A stretch of DNA of 64,000 nucleotides, taken from Ardenticatenaceae bacterium (GTDB lineage Bacteria; Chloroflexota; Anaerolineae; Promineifilales; Promineifilaceae). How positions within the stretch are numbered: position 1 is the stretch's first letter; each line of letters opens with the position of its first letter. Below, piece by piece: positions 7,470-16,315 of the stretch. The notes beneath the pieces are model-generated. The model saw only the letters and a list, made by a program, of their open reading frames with translations. It was not told the origin of the DNA and did not search any database. The stretch covers positions 349,890 to 413,889 of the forward strand of contig JACKBX010000005.1 of NCBI GenBank assembly GCA_020634375.1, in the 5' to 3' direction. The translations under genes and the position numbers were made by a program.

Positions 7470-8810
7470 GTGAATTTTCCATATTCATCACGCAATGCAA
7501 GCGATCTTGTCAATCGTGAGGCCCAGAGCTATTATCCTCCTGGTATGAGTGGATTTATCAAACGAGCGCTTTATCGTGTTGCAGCCTGGGAATGGGTGTG
7601 GTATTTGCTGTTGCTGCCTGCGTTGTTATTTCCTTCAGGATGGCGCAGCCTCGCTCTGTTAGGGATTCCTTTACTTTGGCTGCTGCGTTGGCTGGCAACC
7701 CGACAATTTTTACCCCGCACTGCATTTAACGGGGCTATTTTGCTCATGGCAGTGATGGCATTGGTCAGTCTGTATGCTACGTTCGACATGCAGTTGAGTT
7801 TTCCCAAAATTGCGGGATTGGTCATGGGGATGGCTTTGTTTTTTACGGCCGTTACCTATGCCCAAACTCACAAGCAAGGGCAATGGCATGTAGTGGGCTT
7901 TGTTCTACTGACAGGAACGGCTATGGCTGGAATTGGCGCGATAGGAATGCGTTGGGTTGGCCCATTGAGTCCCTTAAATCGAGTGCAAGATTGGCTGCCA
8001 ACGGCCGTTACCCAACTTCCGGGCACAGTAAGCGGCGTGAATGCCAATGAACTGGCTGGCATCATGAACTGGATTGCCCCTCTGGCACTGGCACTGCTCG
8101 TTGGCCTGGGCGCAAAGTTATGGCAAGAACACAAATTTATACTCCTGGTGCTAGCAGGCATCAGCCTCACATCCATGTTGGTTCTTGCCGGAACCTTTTC
8201 CCGCGGTGGCATTGCCAGTTTCGGCATCAGCATCATCGTCATGCTAGTCATGTCAGGAAAATGGGGGCGCTGGTTGGCAGGAACGGCCGTCCTCATTGCC
8301 CTACTGCTACTCCTCACCCTCAATCTGGACACCATCCTGCCGGGAACCGCTGATCCAACAAACGAAAATGACCCCGGTTTGAGTGAACTCGGCATGGATG
8401 GGCGGCTTGAAATCTGGTCACGCGCCGTTTACGGATTGGAAGACTTCCCCTTCACCGGCATGAGCATGAACGGCTTTCGCCGCGTGGTTCACATCCTCTA
8501 CCCCCTATTCCTGGTTTCACCAGACACGGACATCGCCCATGCCCATAACCATTTGCTTCAGGCAGGGCTAGACCTGGGCCTTCCAGGTTTAATCGCTTAT
8601 CTAGCCTTGTGGTTGATTAATGGAACCCTGATCTGGCAAAGTTGGAAGCAGGCAAGCCAAAAAGAGCAGCGAGTGCTCATCATTGGCCTGGCAGGAGCAC
8701 TAATTGGTGGCTGGTTTTTTGGCATTTTAGATACGATTGCATTGGGCGCAAGGCCAGGGTTTTTGTGGTGGTTATTACTGAGTCTGGCTGCTACCCTGCA
8801 TGAATCGTAA
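7470..8810 (+). CDS. O-antigen ligase / polymerase-like membrane protein
   Basis: Integral membrane protein with about 10-12 predicted hydrophobic segments. A long hydrophilic loop between residues 270 and 370 contains GMDGRLEIWSRAVYGLEDFP, FTGMSMNGFRRVV and a HAHNHLLQAGLDLGLPGLI stretch, which is the Wzy_C/WaaL signature for transfer or polymerisation of lipid-linked glycans. It would act at the membrane on surface polysaccharide. The start is uncertain: GTG at 7470 is 18 bases after AAGGAGG, while the ATG at 7545 has no ribosome site but directly precedes the first membrane helix. The polysaccharide gene cluster is about 40 kb away in this window. Confidence 0.85.
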   Translation: MNFPYSSRNASDLVNREAQSYYPPGMSGFIKRALYRVAAWEWVWYLLLLPALLFPSGWRSLALLGIPLLWLLRWLATRQFLPRTAFNGAILLMAVMALVSLYATFDMQLSFPKIAGLVMGMALFFTAVTYAQTHKQGQWHVVGFVLLTGTAMAGIGAIGMRWVGPLSPLNRVQDWLPTAVTQLPGTVSGVNANELAGIMNWIAPLALALLVGLGAKLWQEHKFILLVLAGISLTSMLVLAGTFSRGGIASFGISIIVMLVMSGKWGRWLAGTAVLIALLLLLTLNLDTILPGTADPTNENDPGLSELGMDGRLEIWSRAVYGLEDFPFTGMSMNGFRRVVHILYPLFLVSPDTDIAHAHNHLLQAGLDLGLPGLIAYLALWLINGTLIWQSWKQASQKEQRVLIIGLAGALIGGWFFGILDTIALGARPGFLWWLLLSLAATLHES

Positions 8811-8851
8811 CAAGTAAACCATGATACGCCGCGGGTTTTCCACGATCCATT

Positions 8852-11836
8852 TTATACAAATAGCGGCAGCGCCAGTGTTCTGCGCAGGAACTTACCCGTA
8901 TATCCAGCATTGATTTGCGCAATTTCCTCAGGCGTGCCGGTCGCAATAACCCGCCCACCATTGTCTCCCCCCTCTGGCCCCAGGTCTACAAGGTAATCGG
9001 CCGTTTTAATCACATCTAAGTTATGCTCAATAACAATTACTGTGTTGCCTGCATCTACCAATCGGTGCAGCACATCCAGCAGCTTTTGGATGTCGGCAAA
9101 ATGTAATCCTGTCGTTGGCTCATCCAAAATATAAACCGTGCGCCCGGTAGCCACCTTGCTCAGTTCTTTTGCCAATTTGATACGCTGTGCCTCGCCACCG
9201 CTTAACGTCAAGGCACTTTGCCCCAATTTGATGTAATCCAACCCCACATCGTGCAAAGTTTGTAACTGGCGTGCAATCTTGGGATGGGCAGCAAAGAACT
9301 CCAGCGCTTCTTGCACATCCATGTCCAGCACGTCGGCGATGGTTTTGCCTTTGTAAGTCACGGCCAGGGTTTCGCGGTTAAAACGACGGCCGTTACACTC
9401 CCGACACGTCACCCATACATCTGCCAAAAAGTGCATCTCCACCTTGCGCTGTCCGTACCCGGCGCAGGCATCACAGCGCCCGCCCTTCACGTTAAAGCTA
9501 AAGCGTCCCGGCTTATAGCCACGAATCTTCGCCTCTGGCGTGGCCGTAAACACCTTGCGAATCTCGTCAAACAGCTTAATGTAGGTAGCCGGGTTCGAGC
9601 GCGGCGTGCGCCCAATTGGGTCTTGCGTGATATTGATTACCTTATCCAGGTGTTCCAGCCCCAGCAACCGATCATGCGGGCCGGGTGTGGTCTGGGCGCG
9701 GTTCAAAGCGCGAGCCAGCGCCGGTTCCAATGTCTCGGCTACCAGGCTGCTTTTGCCGCTGCCACTCACACCCGTGACGCAAATCATCGTGCCCAAAGGA
9801 AACTCTACCGTGATGTTTTTGAGGTTGTGCAGGCGAGCGCCCACCAGTTTCAGGCTGCCGTTCGTGGGAATGCGTCGGGAACGGCCGTTCGGCGCAAACA
9901 CCTGCTGCACCCCAGACAGATACCGGCCTGTCAACGAATGCGGATCAGCCGCCACCTGCTGCGGCGTACCTGCGGCCATCACCTCACCGCCCTTCACGCC
10001 AGCACCCGGCCCCAGGTCAATCAGCCAATCCGCGTCACGCATCGTCTCCTCGTCATGCTCCACCACCAGCACCGTATTGCCCATATCTCGTAATTGGTGC
10101 AGCGTCTCAATCAGGGCACGATTATCACGGGCATGCAGCCCAATAGACGGCTCATCCAAAATATACAGCACGCCCACCAGGCCGCAGCCAATCTGGCTGG
10201 CAAGGCGAATGCGCTGCCCCTCGCCGCCCGACAACGACGGCGCAGGACGATCCAGCGTGAGGTAATGCAGCCCCACATTCAGCATAAATTGCAGTCGATC
10301 CCGGATTTCCTTCAGTACTTCCTCGGCAATCTCGAACTGTTCCTCCGTCAGTTGTAAACCGTGATCCGTTATCTGTAATCCGTTCATCGCCGCTTGCTTA
10401 CCGTTTGCAGATAACAGGTTGCCGTTTACGGATAACAACTGACCGTTTACGGACAACGGATTACGATTCAAAGATGTCACCCACGCATACGCCTCATCAA
10501 TCGCCATGCTGCTAACTTCGGTGAGCGTCTTGCCCCCCACACGCACCGCCCGCGCCTCAGGACGCAAACGGGTTCCCTCACAGGTGGGACACGGCCGTTG
10601 GCTCATAAAACTGGCATACCAGCGGCGCGTGTAATCAGAGCTTGTCTGGCGAAACAGGCGGTTAATATGATGGATAATGCCTTTAATCGGCCGTCGGCTC
10701 TCCCCCTGCCACGAACTGACTTCCGTTTCATTTGCATACTTAAAATGAATCTTCTCATCCCCCGACCCGTAAAACAAGATGTGCCGAAAACGCTGCGGCA
10801 AATCCTGCCAGGGAGTATCCAAGTCTATGCCGTAATGCTCCGCAATCGCCACCAACTGCGAAGTCGTCCACTTATTCTTCTTCTTGCGCACGTTGCCATA
10901 CCAGCGCAGCCCGCCGTCCATAATAGACAGCGCCGGGTCTTCCACAATCAAGTCCGGGTCCACCAGCATCTGCGTGCCGATACCATTGCAATCCGGGCAC
11001 ATGCCCAACGGCGAGTTAAAGCTGAACAACTGCGGCGACAACTCCGGGAAGCTGATGCCACAGTGCGGACAGGCATTATGCTCGCTCAGCAGCAGCTCTT
11101 CCGTGCCCAGGTCAGCAATCAACGTGCCCTCCCCCGCTCGCAGCGTCGTCTCCACCGAGTCGGTTAAGCGTGTTGTAAATGTAGCATCGCCCACTTCTGG
11201 CGTTTGCAGCCGGTCTACCACCAGTTCAATCGTGTGTTTGGCCTTCTTATCCAGCTTTGGCAGCTTGCCCGACAAATCTACCATCTCGCCGTTCACACGA
11301 GCGCGGACAAAACCCTGCTGCCGCGCTTCTTTCAGCGCCTCCAAATGCGTGCCCTTGCGGTTTTGTGCAATGGGCGCCAGCAGTTGAAACTTTGTCCCGG
11401 CGGGCAGCGCCGCAAGCTGTATCGCAATTTGCTGCGGCGACTGCGGCTGTACCAGCCGCCCACACTGTGGGCAGTGCGGCTCGCCTGTACGCGCAAAGAG
11501 CACACGCAAATAATCCATCACTTCCGTAACCGTGCCTACCGTGGAACGCGGGTTCTTGCTCACCGCTTTCTGTTCGATGGCAATGGCCGGACTGAGGCCA
11601 GTGATAGCATCCACTTTGGGCTTCTCCATTTGCCCAATAAACTGCCGCGCAAAAGAGGATAGGCTTTCCACGTAACGGCGCTGGCCTTCGGCATAAATGG
11701 TGTCGAAGGCCAGGGAAGATTTGCCGCTGCCACTGACGCCAGTGAGGACGACAAACTGGTTGCGGGGAATGGTTACATCAATATGTTTGAGGTTATGCTG
11801 TTGTGCGCCGCGCACAAAAATATGTTTTGGTTCCAT
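8852..11836 (-). CDS. uvrA: Excinuclease ABC subunit A
   Basis: Damage-recognition ATPase of nucleotide excision repair. Both ABC modules are present: Walker A GVSGSGKSSLAF near residue 35 and GVSGSGKSSLVAE in the second half; signature LSGGEGQRIRLA and LSGGEAQRIKLA; Walker B LYILDEPSIGLH and VYILDEPTTGLH. Zinc-binding pairs are visible as CPQC, CPHC and CDAC/CREC. At 994 residues it is about 40-50 longer than usual. The excess is a run (NRNPLSVNGQLLSVNG followed by NLLSANGKQAAMNGLQ) just before the second-half helix EEVLKEIRDRLQFMLNVGL, encoded by an iterated-word DNA repeat. The frame stays intact, so the protein is presumably functional. Confidence 0.97.
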   Translation of the reverse strand: MEPKHIFVRGAQQHNLKHIDVTIPRNQFVVLTGVSGSGKSSLAFDTIYAEGQRRYVESLSSFARQFIGQMEKPKVDAITGLSPAIAIEQKAVSKNPRSTVGTVTEVMDYLRVLFARTGEPHCPQCGRLVQPQSPQQIAIQLAALPAGTKFQLLAPIAQNRKGTHLEALKEARQQGFVRARVNGEMVDLSGKLPKLDKKAKHTIELVVDRLQTPEVGDATFTTRLTDSVETTLRAGEGTLIADLGTEELLLSEHNACPHCGISFPELSPQLFSFNSPLGMCPDCNGIGTQMLVDPDLIVEDPALSIMDGGLRWYGNVRKKKNKWTTSQLVAIAEHYGIDLDTPWQDLPQRFRHILFYGSGDEKIHFKYANETEVSSWQGESRRPIKGIIHHINRLFRQTSSDYTRRWYASFMSQRPCPTCEGTRLRPEARAVRVGGKTLTEVSSMAIDEAYAWVTSLNRNPLSVNGQLLSVNGNLLSANGKQAAMNGLQITDHGLQLTEEQFEIAEEVLKEIRDRLQFMLNVGLHYLTLDRPAPSLSGGEGQRIRLASQIGCGLVGVLYILDEPSIGLHARDNRALIETLHQLRDMGNTVLVVEHDEETMRDADWLIDLGPGAGVKGGEVMAAGTPQQVAADPHSLTGRYLSGVQQVFAPNGRSRRIPTNGSLKLVGARLHNLKNITVEFPLGTMICVTGVSGSGKSSLVAETLEPALARALNRAQTTPGPHDRLLGLEHLDKVINITQDPIGRTPRSNPATYIKLFDEIRKVFTATPEAKIRGYKPGRFSFNVKGGRCDACAGYGQRKVEMHFLADVWVTCRECNGRRFNRETLAVTYKGKTIADVLDMDVQEALEFFAAHPKIARQLQTLHDVGLDYIKLGQSALTLSGGEAQRIKLAKELSKVATGRTVYILDEPTTGLHFADIQKLLDVLHRLVDAGNTVIVIEHNLDVIKTADYLVDLGPEGGDNGGRVIATGTPEEIAQINAGYTGKFLRRTLALPLFV
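10352..10472. repeat. Iterated-word repeat inserted in frame in uvrA
   Basis: Words such as CCGTTTACGGATAACA, CCGTTTACGGACAACGG and CCGTTTGCAGATAACAGG follow each other with small changes, preceded by CCGTGATCCGTTATCTG. This is the same style of sequence as the intergenic iterated-word loci, but here it is translated within UvrA. Confidence 0.75.
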
Positions 11837-11872
11837 ATTATGCTATCCAAGTACATGCGATTGTCAGACTCT

Positions 11873-12292
11873 TTATATGCCCAGCATTGGGAGATGTTTT
11901 CGGGTATGGTAAGTAAGAGACAATGAGATGCAATGTTTTAATTCATCTACTGGTATTTCGTCATCTTCGTCAAACACAATCGCCCGATTGCCTTCAAACT
12001 TAAATTTATCTCTATAGAGTTCTTTGAATACCTCAATCAACCTGGTTTTACAATGGAAATATATTGCGTACTGATGTGGGCTTGATTTTTTCCAGTTTAT
12101 TCTAACTGTGCTGCCACTTCTTGTGACGAAACTAGGTTCTCCCCATTTGAGCGTTTCTTCCACTGTATCAACGCCTTCTGTCTCTGACGCGGTATCCAAA
12201 ACCAATTGGCGGAGAAACAGTAAGTTTTTCCGCATATGTTCCGGATAATTCCTGAACACCTCCGCTACCTCAGCATTTCCAACTATATCCAT
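11873..12292 (-). CDS. DUF1801 family protein
   Basis: Small cytoplasmic protein (about 140 residues) of the DUF1801/YdhG-like family, marked by ETLKWGEPSFV, VRINWKKSSPHQYAIYFHC and a C-terminal ISLSLTYHTRK segment. Family members are sometimes linked to iron delivery or stress but have no firm function. The ATG at 12290-12292 is preferred because an AAAAGGA run precedes it; a longer start would overlap the upstream gene. It follows a VOC-family gene by 34 bases, so the two are probably co-transcribed. Both genes look more A/T-rich than their surroundings and contain no ACGGCCGT octamer, which hints at separate ancestry. Confidence 0.8.
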   Translation of the reverse strand: MDIVGNAEVAEVFRNYPEHMRKNLLFLRQLVLDTASETEGVDTVEETLKWGEPSFVTRSGSTVRINWKKSSPHQYAIYFHCKTRLIEVFKELYRDKFKFEGNRAIVFDEDDEIPVDELKHCISLSLTYHTRKHLPMLGI

Positions 12293-12326
12293 ACCAGTAG
12301 TTCCTTTTCTCGTACATAACATCTTG

Positions 12327-12719
12327 TTAGTCGTTAATTGGCGAACAAAGTTCAATCACTGAACCATCAACCGCCCGAACATAACCTACCACCTGCCCCC
12401 ATGGTTTTTCGACTGGTAATTGAAGGGGCACGGCCCCAACCTCAACCGCTTTGTCGAAAGCAGCAAAAACATCTTCTGTCACAAACGCCAATTCGATACC
12501 AAAAGGCTTCTCGTTAAGGTTGCCTTTTGAATATTGACTTCCGAGGTTCATCTCCCCCATTTCATGGGAGGCAAAAGCTAATGTTGTTTTGCCTGTATTC
12601 AATTCACCATAGGTTTTGGATTCATGGACAAACTTGACATCGAAGCCAAAAGCTCGCGCATAAAAATCCAAAGCATCCTCTACTGATGGAACATAAATAA
12701 TTGTATATCCGTATTCCAT
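12327..12719 (-). CDS. VOC superfamily (glyoxalase/bleomycin-resistance-like) protein
   Basis: About 130 residues with the paired beta-alpha-beta-beta-beta modules of the vicinal oxygen chelate fold: start YTIIYVPSVEDALDFYARAFGF, middle GIELAFVTEDVFAAFDKAVEVGAV, and end KPWGQVVGYVRAVDGSVIELCSP. The terminal Glu of VIELCSP and the glutamate in FGIELAFV are candidate metal ligands. Substrate unknown. The ATG at 12717-12719 has a GGGAGAT ribosome site; a longer N-terminus would be unsupported. Likely one operon with the DUF1801 gene. Confidence 0.85.
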   Translation of the reverse strand: MEYGYTIIYVPSVEDALDFYARAFGFDVKFVHESKTYGELNTGKTTLAFASHEMGEMNLGSQYSKGNLNEKPFGIELAFVTEDVFAAFDKAVEVGAVPLQLPVEKPWGQVVGYVRAVDGSVIELCSPIND

Positions 12720-12841
12720 ATCTTCTATCTCCCTTGAATGTATAAGTTTCCACTCCCCAATCTCCCCAAACATGCGTTCTAAATTCCGTTCTCATTGTAC
12801 CATGAGTGAGGGGGGATTGCATAGGCTAGTGTACGCCTTAA

Positions 12842-12862
12842 ACCTGACACCTTTTGTCAGGT
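12842..12862. terminator. Small hairpin, possible bidirectional terminator
   Basis: ACCTGAC pairs with GTCAGGT around a loop that includes TTTT. It lies between the GNAT gene end and the VOC gene start, both on the minus strand. A GGGGGATTGCATAGG 15-mer just upstream (12811-12825) recurs at 44698-44712. Confidence 0.45.
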
Positions 12863-12911
12863 ATAGCGGGCGCGTAGAGCTAAATAGAGAAACGAGGGTG
12901 CGCCTTTGCCT

Positions 12912-13508
12912 CTAGCTCCATCCTCTAGCTTCTTTTACGTGCGGCCATTCTTTATCCAGAATGCTGTAGTAAATGGTGTCGCGCAGGTAGCCGTCTGGCA
13001 TGATTACGTGCTGGCGCAGCAGGCCCTCACGCACAGCGCCAATACGCTCAATGGCCCGCTGCGAACGTAGATTACGGGCGTCTGTCTTGATCTGCACGCG
13101 GATGCAGCCGAGGACTTCAAAGGCGTGACGCAGCAGAAGGTATTTACTTTCGGTGTTAACGGCCGTACGCTGATACGCCACTCCATACCACGTCCCGCCA
13201 ATCTCCAGGCTGCGATGTGCCCGCCGAATGTCCATGTAGCGCGTCATGCCAACGGCCTGCCCACTCTCGCGGTAAATAACGGCAAACGGGATCTCGCTGC
13301 CTCCCACCTGTTTTTGCAGCAGGCTTCGCACATGTGCAGCCAACCGTGCTTCACTGTTCAAAAGGCCATAAGGCAGGTAGCGCCAGATGTCTTCATCCTG
13401 AGCATGTACTAGCAAGTCAGATACATGATCTAGCGACAGTGGTTCCAGACGAACAACCTGCCCCTCCAGGATGACGGACTGCGGATCAAATGGGGGAGGA
13501 TTTTGCAT
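12912..13508 (-). CDS. GNAT acetyltransferase (RimJ/RimL-like)
   Basis: About 198 residues. Starts with a typical LEGQVVRLEPLSLDHV strand, followed by the acceptor-binding region and the acetyl-CoA motif region near HRSLEIGGTWY and NTESKYLLLRHAFEVLGCIRVQIKTDARN, then RSQRAIERIGAVREGLLRQH, which is typical of RimJ/RimL N-terminal or small-molecule acetyltransferases. GAGAGGT precedes the ATG. The last few codons (VKEARGWS) are within a CTAGCTC-type iterated repeat that continues past the gene. Confidence 0.88.
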   Translation of the reverse strand: MQNPPPFDPQSVILEGQVVRLEPLSLDHVSDLLVHAQDEDIWRYLPYGLLNSEARLAAHVRSLLQKQVGGSEIPFAVIYRESGQAVGMTRYMDIRRAHRSLEIGGTWYGVAYQRTAVNTESKYLLLRHAFEVLGCIRVQIKTDARNLRSQRAIERIGAVREGLLRQHVIMPDGYLRDTIYYSILDKEWPHVKEARGWS

Positions 13509-13519
13509 AATTACCTCTC

Positions 13520-13556
13520 TTAAAAAGGATGAAGGCTGAGGGATGAAGGATGAAAA
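13520..13556. repeat. Iterated-word locus (GGATGAAGG word)
   Basis: GGATGAAGG and GGATGAAAA words are repeated three times between two minus-strand genes. The same word reappears at 16287-16314, inverted at 16577-16600, and at 45209-45230. Confidence 0.6.
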
Positions 13557-14606
13557 TTAGGGCAGTGGTGAGCGATCAGATGACCAGGGAGCAAAGGGAG
13601 CCATGGTCAGACTGGCAAGGCGCAGCAACACCGTGTCGTAATTCACACGCCACCCGGCGAAATCACGCCAGGCCTGCTCTCGATCCGATTTTAGCGGCAG
13701 ATTTTGCGCTGCCAACAAGTCATACAAACTATCATACTCGTTACGACTAATACTGATGGGATCGTTAGCTGTAGGATGAGGATTGTACGCAACGCCGAAA
13801 AAGTCGGCAATGCGGCGCAGGGCGATGTAGCCGTTGCGGATGCAAACGGCCGCATTCGCATCCCAGGGTATATCCACGGTGGAAAGAACCAGCGCGGCGC
13901 AATCCAACACCGCCCCGCTGGCCGTAATCCAGGAGCGGTCGGGCTGCGGCGAGCGGAAGAAGGAGAGCGGGGCCAACGATGTATGGCTCTCTTCAATCTC
14001 GGCAAACCAAACCTGCCACAGCACCCACACCTCACGCAGGCTTTTCAGTTCGCCAATGCGGTTGACACGCAGCAGCATTTCCTGGGCAGATGGCGGTGTT
14101 CCCGCATAGGCTTCAAGGAGGGCAACGGCCGTTTCCCGCTTCGCAAATGCGCTGTAAATGGTGGGCAGGTAAGCAATCAGCAGCGCCACCATAATCAACC
14201 CAATCATTGCCTCGGAAAACTCCAGCAGCTTGTGCCAGATGGTACCGCCGGACTCGTAGCCCAATGTGAGTAGAGAGGAACCGCTGAGTTTGAAAACGGC
14301 CGTTACCGACGCCATATCCAGCGCCCAAAACAAGCCCATGTACCCCAGCAAAATGAGCGACAACATCACTGCTGGCATCATCACCAACGCCAGCGGCGCA
14401 TACATCGCCATCACCCGGTCTACCTCTTCGTAGCTCTTCGCCTTTTTTGCCCGCAGCCGGAACAGCTTGTTAATGCCGTGAAAAATTGTTTGCGTCAGCC
14501 ATACATTTACACCGCGTGGCAGCACAAAGGTCTTCACCGCCGCAACCACCGTCATCACCACCAGCGCCAGCCCAGTCAGGCCCACGATAATACGCACAAA
14601 CATCAT
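13557..14606 (-). CDS. Membrane protein with channel-like pore segment
   Basis: 349 residues. Hydrophobic segments lie at about 5-25, 75-100 and 140-165; between the last two a re-entrant-looking segment GSSLLTLGYESGG resembles the pore loop of two-helix ion channels (compare TVGYGD of potassium channels), although the exact filter is not conserved. The C-terminal 180 residues are soluble and helical, without a recognisable domain. A role as an ion channel or sensor is an inference from the pore-like segment only. The start MM is preceded by GGAGTAG. It is divergent from the enoyl-CoA hydratase gene across an iterated-word locus. Confidence 0.6.
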   Translation of the reverse strand: MMFVRIIVGLTGLALVVMTVVAAVKTFVLPRGVNVWLTQTIFHGINKLFRLRAKKAKSYEEVDRVMAMYAPLALVMMPAVMLSLILLGYMGLFWALDMASVTAVFKLSGSSLLTLGYESGGTIWHKLLEFSEAMIGLIMVALLIAYLPTIYSAFAKRETAVALLEAYAGTPPSAQEMLLRVNRIGELKSLREVWVLWQVWFAEIEESHTSLAPLSFFRSPQPDRSWITASGAVLDCAALVLSTVDIPWDANAAVCIRNGYIALRRIADFFGVAYNPHPTANDPISISRNEYDSLYDLLAAQNLPLKSDREQAWRDFAGWRVNYDTVLLRLASLTMAPFAPWSSDRSPLP

Positions 14607-14616
14607 TGTTATCTAC

Positions 14617-14715
14617 TCCTCGTGAAACGTGATGCGTGAAACGTGACATGGCCGTTTTGCGCTGTTACAATGCCACGAATTATGGTCTCACGCATCACGT
14701 TTTACGTTTCACGCA
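14617..14715. repeat. Iterated-word inverted locus (CGTGAAA word)
   Basis: CGTGAAACGTGATGCGTGAA on the left and the inverted CATCACGTTTTACGTTTCAC on the right flank a centre of about 45 bases. It lies between divergent genes, so it cannot serve only as a terminator of a convergent pair. Confidence 0.7.
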
Positions 14716-14730
14716 AAAAGGAACCCGCCT

Positions 14731-15516
14731 ATGCAATACCACGAATTCCAGCATATTTTATTCGAGAAGCGCGAACCGCACATCCTCTGGGTAACGCTCA
14801 ATCGCCCAGAAGTCTTAAATGCAGCTAACGTCCGTCTGCACACCGAACTGGTAGAGGTGTGGCAAACCATTGACCGCGACCCAGATGTGCATGTGGTCGT
14901 TGTCACTGGCGCAGGGCGGGCTTTTTCTGCCGGGGGCGATTTACAGATGGTAGAGGAGGCGTACCGCAACTACGATGAGGTGCTGCGCATCTTGGATGAA
15001 GCACGAGAACTGGTGTACAACATGCTGCGCTGTGGCAAGCCGATTGTCTCGGCCATCAACGGCGCGGCGGTGGGCGCGGGGCTGGTCGTGGCGCTGCTGG
15101 CCGACATCAGCATTGCCGCCGAAAATGCGCGGCTGGCAGATGGGCATGTGCGCATGGGCGTGGCGGCGGGCGACCATGCCGCCATCATTTGGCCACTGCT
15201 GGTGGGCATGGCTAAGGCCAAGTATTATCTGATGACGAGTGACTTTATCAGCGGCAAAGAGGCAGAGCGTATCGGCCTGGTCAGCCTCTGTGTGCCGGAT
15301 GAGGATGTGCTGGCGAAGGCGCAAGAGGTAGCGGAAAATCTGGCAACCGGGCCGCGCCACGCCATTCGCTTCACGAAGCGGGCGCTGAATCAGTGGCTGT
15401 TGCAAGCGGGGCCAATCTTTGACCATTCGCTGGCGCTGGAGATGCTAGGCTTTTTTGGCGAGGATATGATGAAAGGGGTGGACGGGCTGCGAAAAAGGAG
15501 AAAGGATAAAAAATGA
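14731..15516 (+). CDS. Enoyl-CoA hydratase/isomerase family protein
   Basis: Crotonase-fold enzyme of 261 residues, the usual length. VTLNRPEVLNAAN opens the CoA-binding fold; GAGRAFSAGGDLQMVEEA supplies the first oxyanion-hole strand; KPIVSAINGAAVGAGLVVALLADISIA supplies the second with its GxGxG-like turn; and DGHVRMGVAAGDHAA occupies the position of the catalytic Glu region, with a Gly-Asp-His variation that makes hydratase activity uncertain. It may act in fatty acid or aromatic CoA ester degradation. The stop overlaps the next start by four bases (ATGA), so the two genes are translationally coupled. Confidence 0.93.
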   Translation: MQYHEFQHILFEKREPHILWVTLNRPEVLNAANVRLHTELVEVWQTIDRDPDVHVVVVTGAGRAFSAGGDLQMVEEAYRNYDEVLRILDEARELVYNMLRCGKPIVSAINGAAVGAGLVVALLADISIAAENARLADGHVRMGVAAGDHAAIIWPLLVGMAKAKYYLMTSDFISGKEAERIGLVSLCVPDEDVLAKAQEVAENLATGPRHAIRFTKRALNQWLLQAGPIFDHSLALEMLGFFGEDMMKGVDGLRKRRKDKK

Positions 15517-16286
15517 TAACTGAATGGTATCAACCACAAAAATTAGAGGAGATGGTGAAAGAGTGTACGGCCGTTTCTCCCACCATCAAAGCCACATTAC
15601 AAACGATGATTGACGAACTCGGCCCACTGCTGCCACAATTGGCGGGGCTTGATCAGTATTTGACGGCCGTTTCCCTTAAACAATTGGTCGCCGAAATCAC
15701 CGCCGAAACGGTGGAAACGCATTGGTGGGAAATGAACCTGCACTTGCTTAAGCAGGCGACAGGCTTGCTGGATGGGCAAACGCTGAGCGAGACAGCAACG
15801 CAGCTTGCGCCGCTGCTGCACGAGCATTTTGGGCCGCAAGAGCCGGTGACGCTGCAAGAAATCAATGTGAAAACAGTGCGCGGCATTTGCCGCCTCAGCG
15901 ATACGCTGACAGACCCGCAGGATATGCTTGTAGCGCCGAATGCGCTTTCGCTGGCGCAGGCGCACTTCAACAAACATGCCTGGTCCCGCGCCGTGTACTC
16001 AGGCAAAACGCCGGTGGGCTTTTTGTTGTTGTATGACAATGTGGAAAAGCCAGAGTATTTTTTGTGGCGGTATATGATGGCTGCGCCGTATCAGGGTCGG
16101 GGATACGGCCGTGCGGCCATCAGCCTGCTTGTGGATTACGTGCGCACCCGCCCCAATGCCAAAGAACTGCTGGTCAGCTACGTGCCCCACCCCCAGGGGC
16201 CACGCGACTTCTACAGCAAATGCGGCTTCATTGAAACCGGCGAAGTCCACGACGGCGAAGTACTGATGAAAATGGCGCTGGAGTAA
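15513..16286 (+). CDS. Two-domain GNAT acetyltransferase
   Basis: 257 residues. The N-terminal 140 residues are helical and not recognised. Residues about 150-257 form a GNAT domain with WRYMMAAPYQGRGYGRAAISLLVDYV, where QGRGYGRA is the acetyl-CoA pyrophosphate loop, followed by LLVSYVPHPQGPRDFYSKCGFIETGE. It starts in a four-base overlap with the hydratase-family gene, suggesting that both act on related acyl-CoA chemistry, though that is only inferred from linkage. Confidence 0.85.
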   Translation: MITEWYQPQKLEEMVKECTAVSPTIKATLQTMIDELGPLLPQLAGLDQYLTAVSLKQLVAEITAETVETHWWEMNLHLLKQATGLLDGQTLSETATQLAPLLHEHFGPQEPVTLQEINVKTVRGICRLSDTLTDPQDMLVAPNALSLAQAHFNKHAWSRAVYSGKTPVGFLLLYDNVEKPEYFLWRYMMAAPYQGRGYGRAAISLLVDYVRTRPNAKELLVSYVPHPQGPRDFYSKCGFIETGEVHDGEVLMKMALE

Positions 16287-16315
16287 GGATGAAGGATGAG
16301 GGGTGAAGGATGAAA

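Noticed and set aside
9284..11662. Long plus-strand frames opposite uvrA
   Set aside because: They mirror the conserved UvrA coding strand and have no domain or ribosome site; they arise from codon bias.
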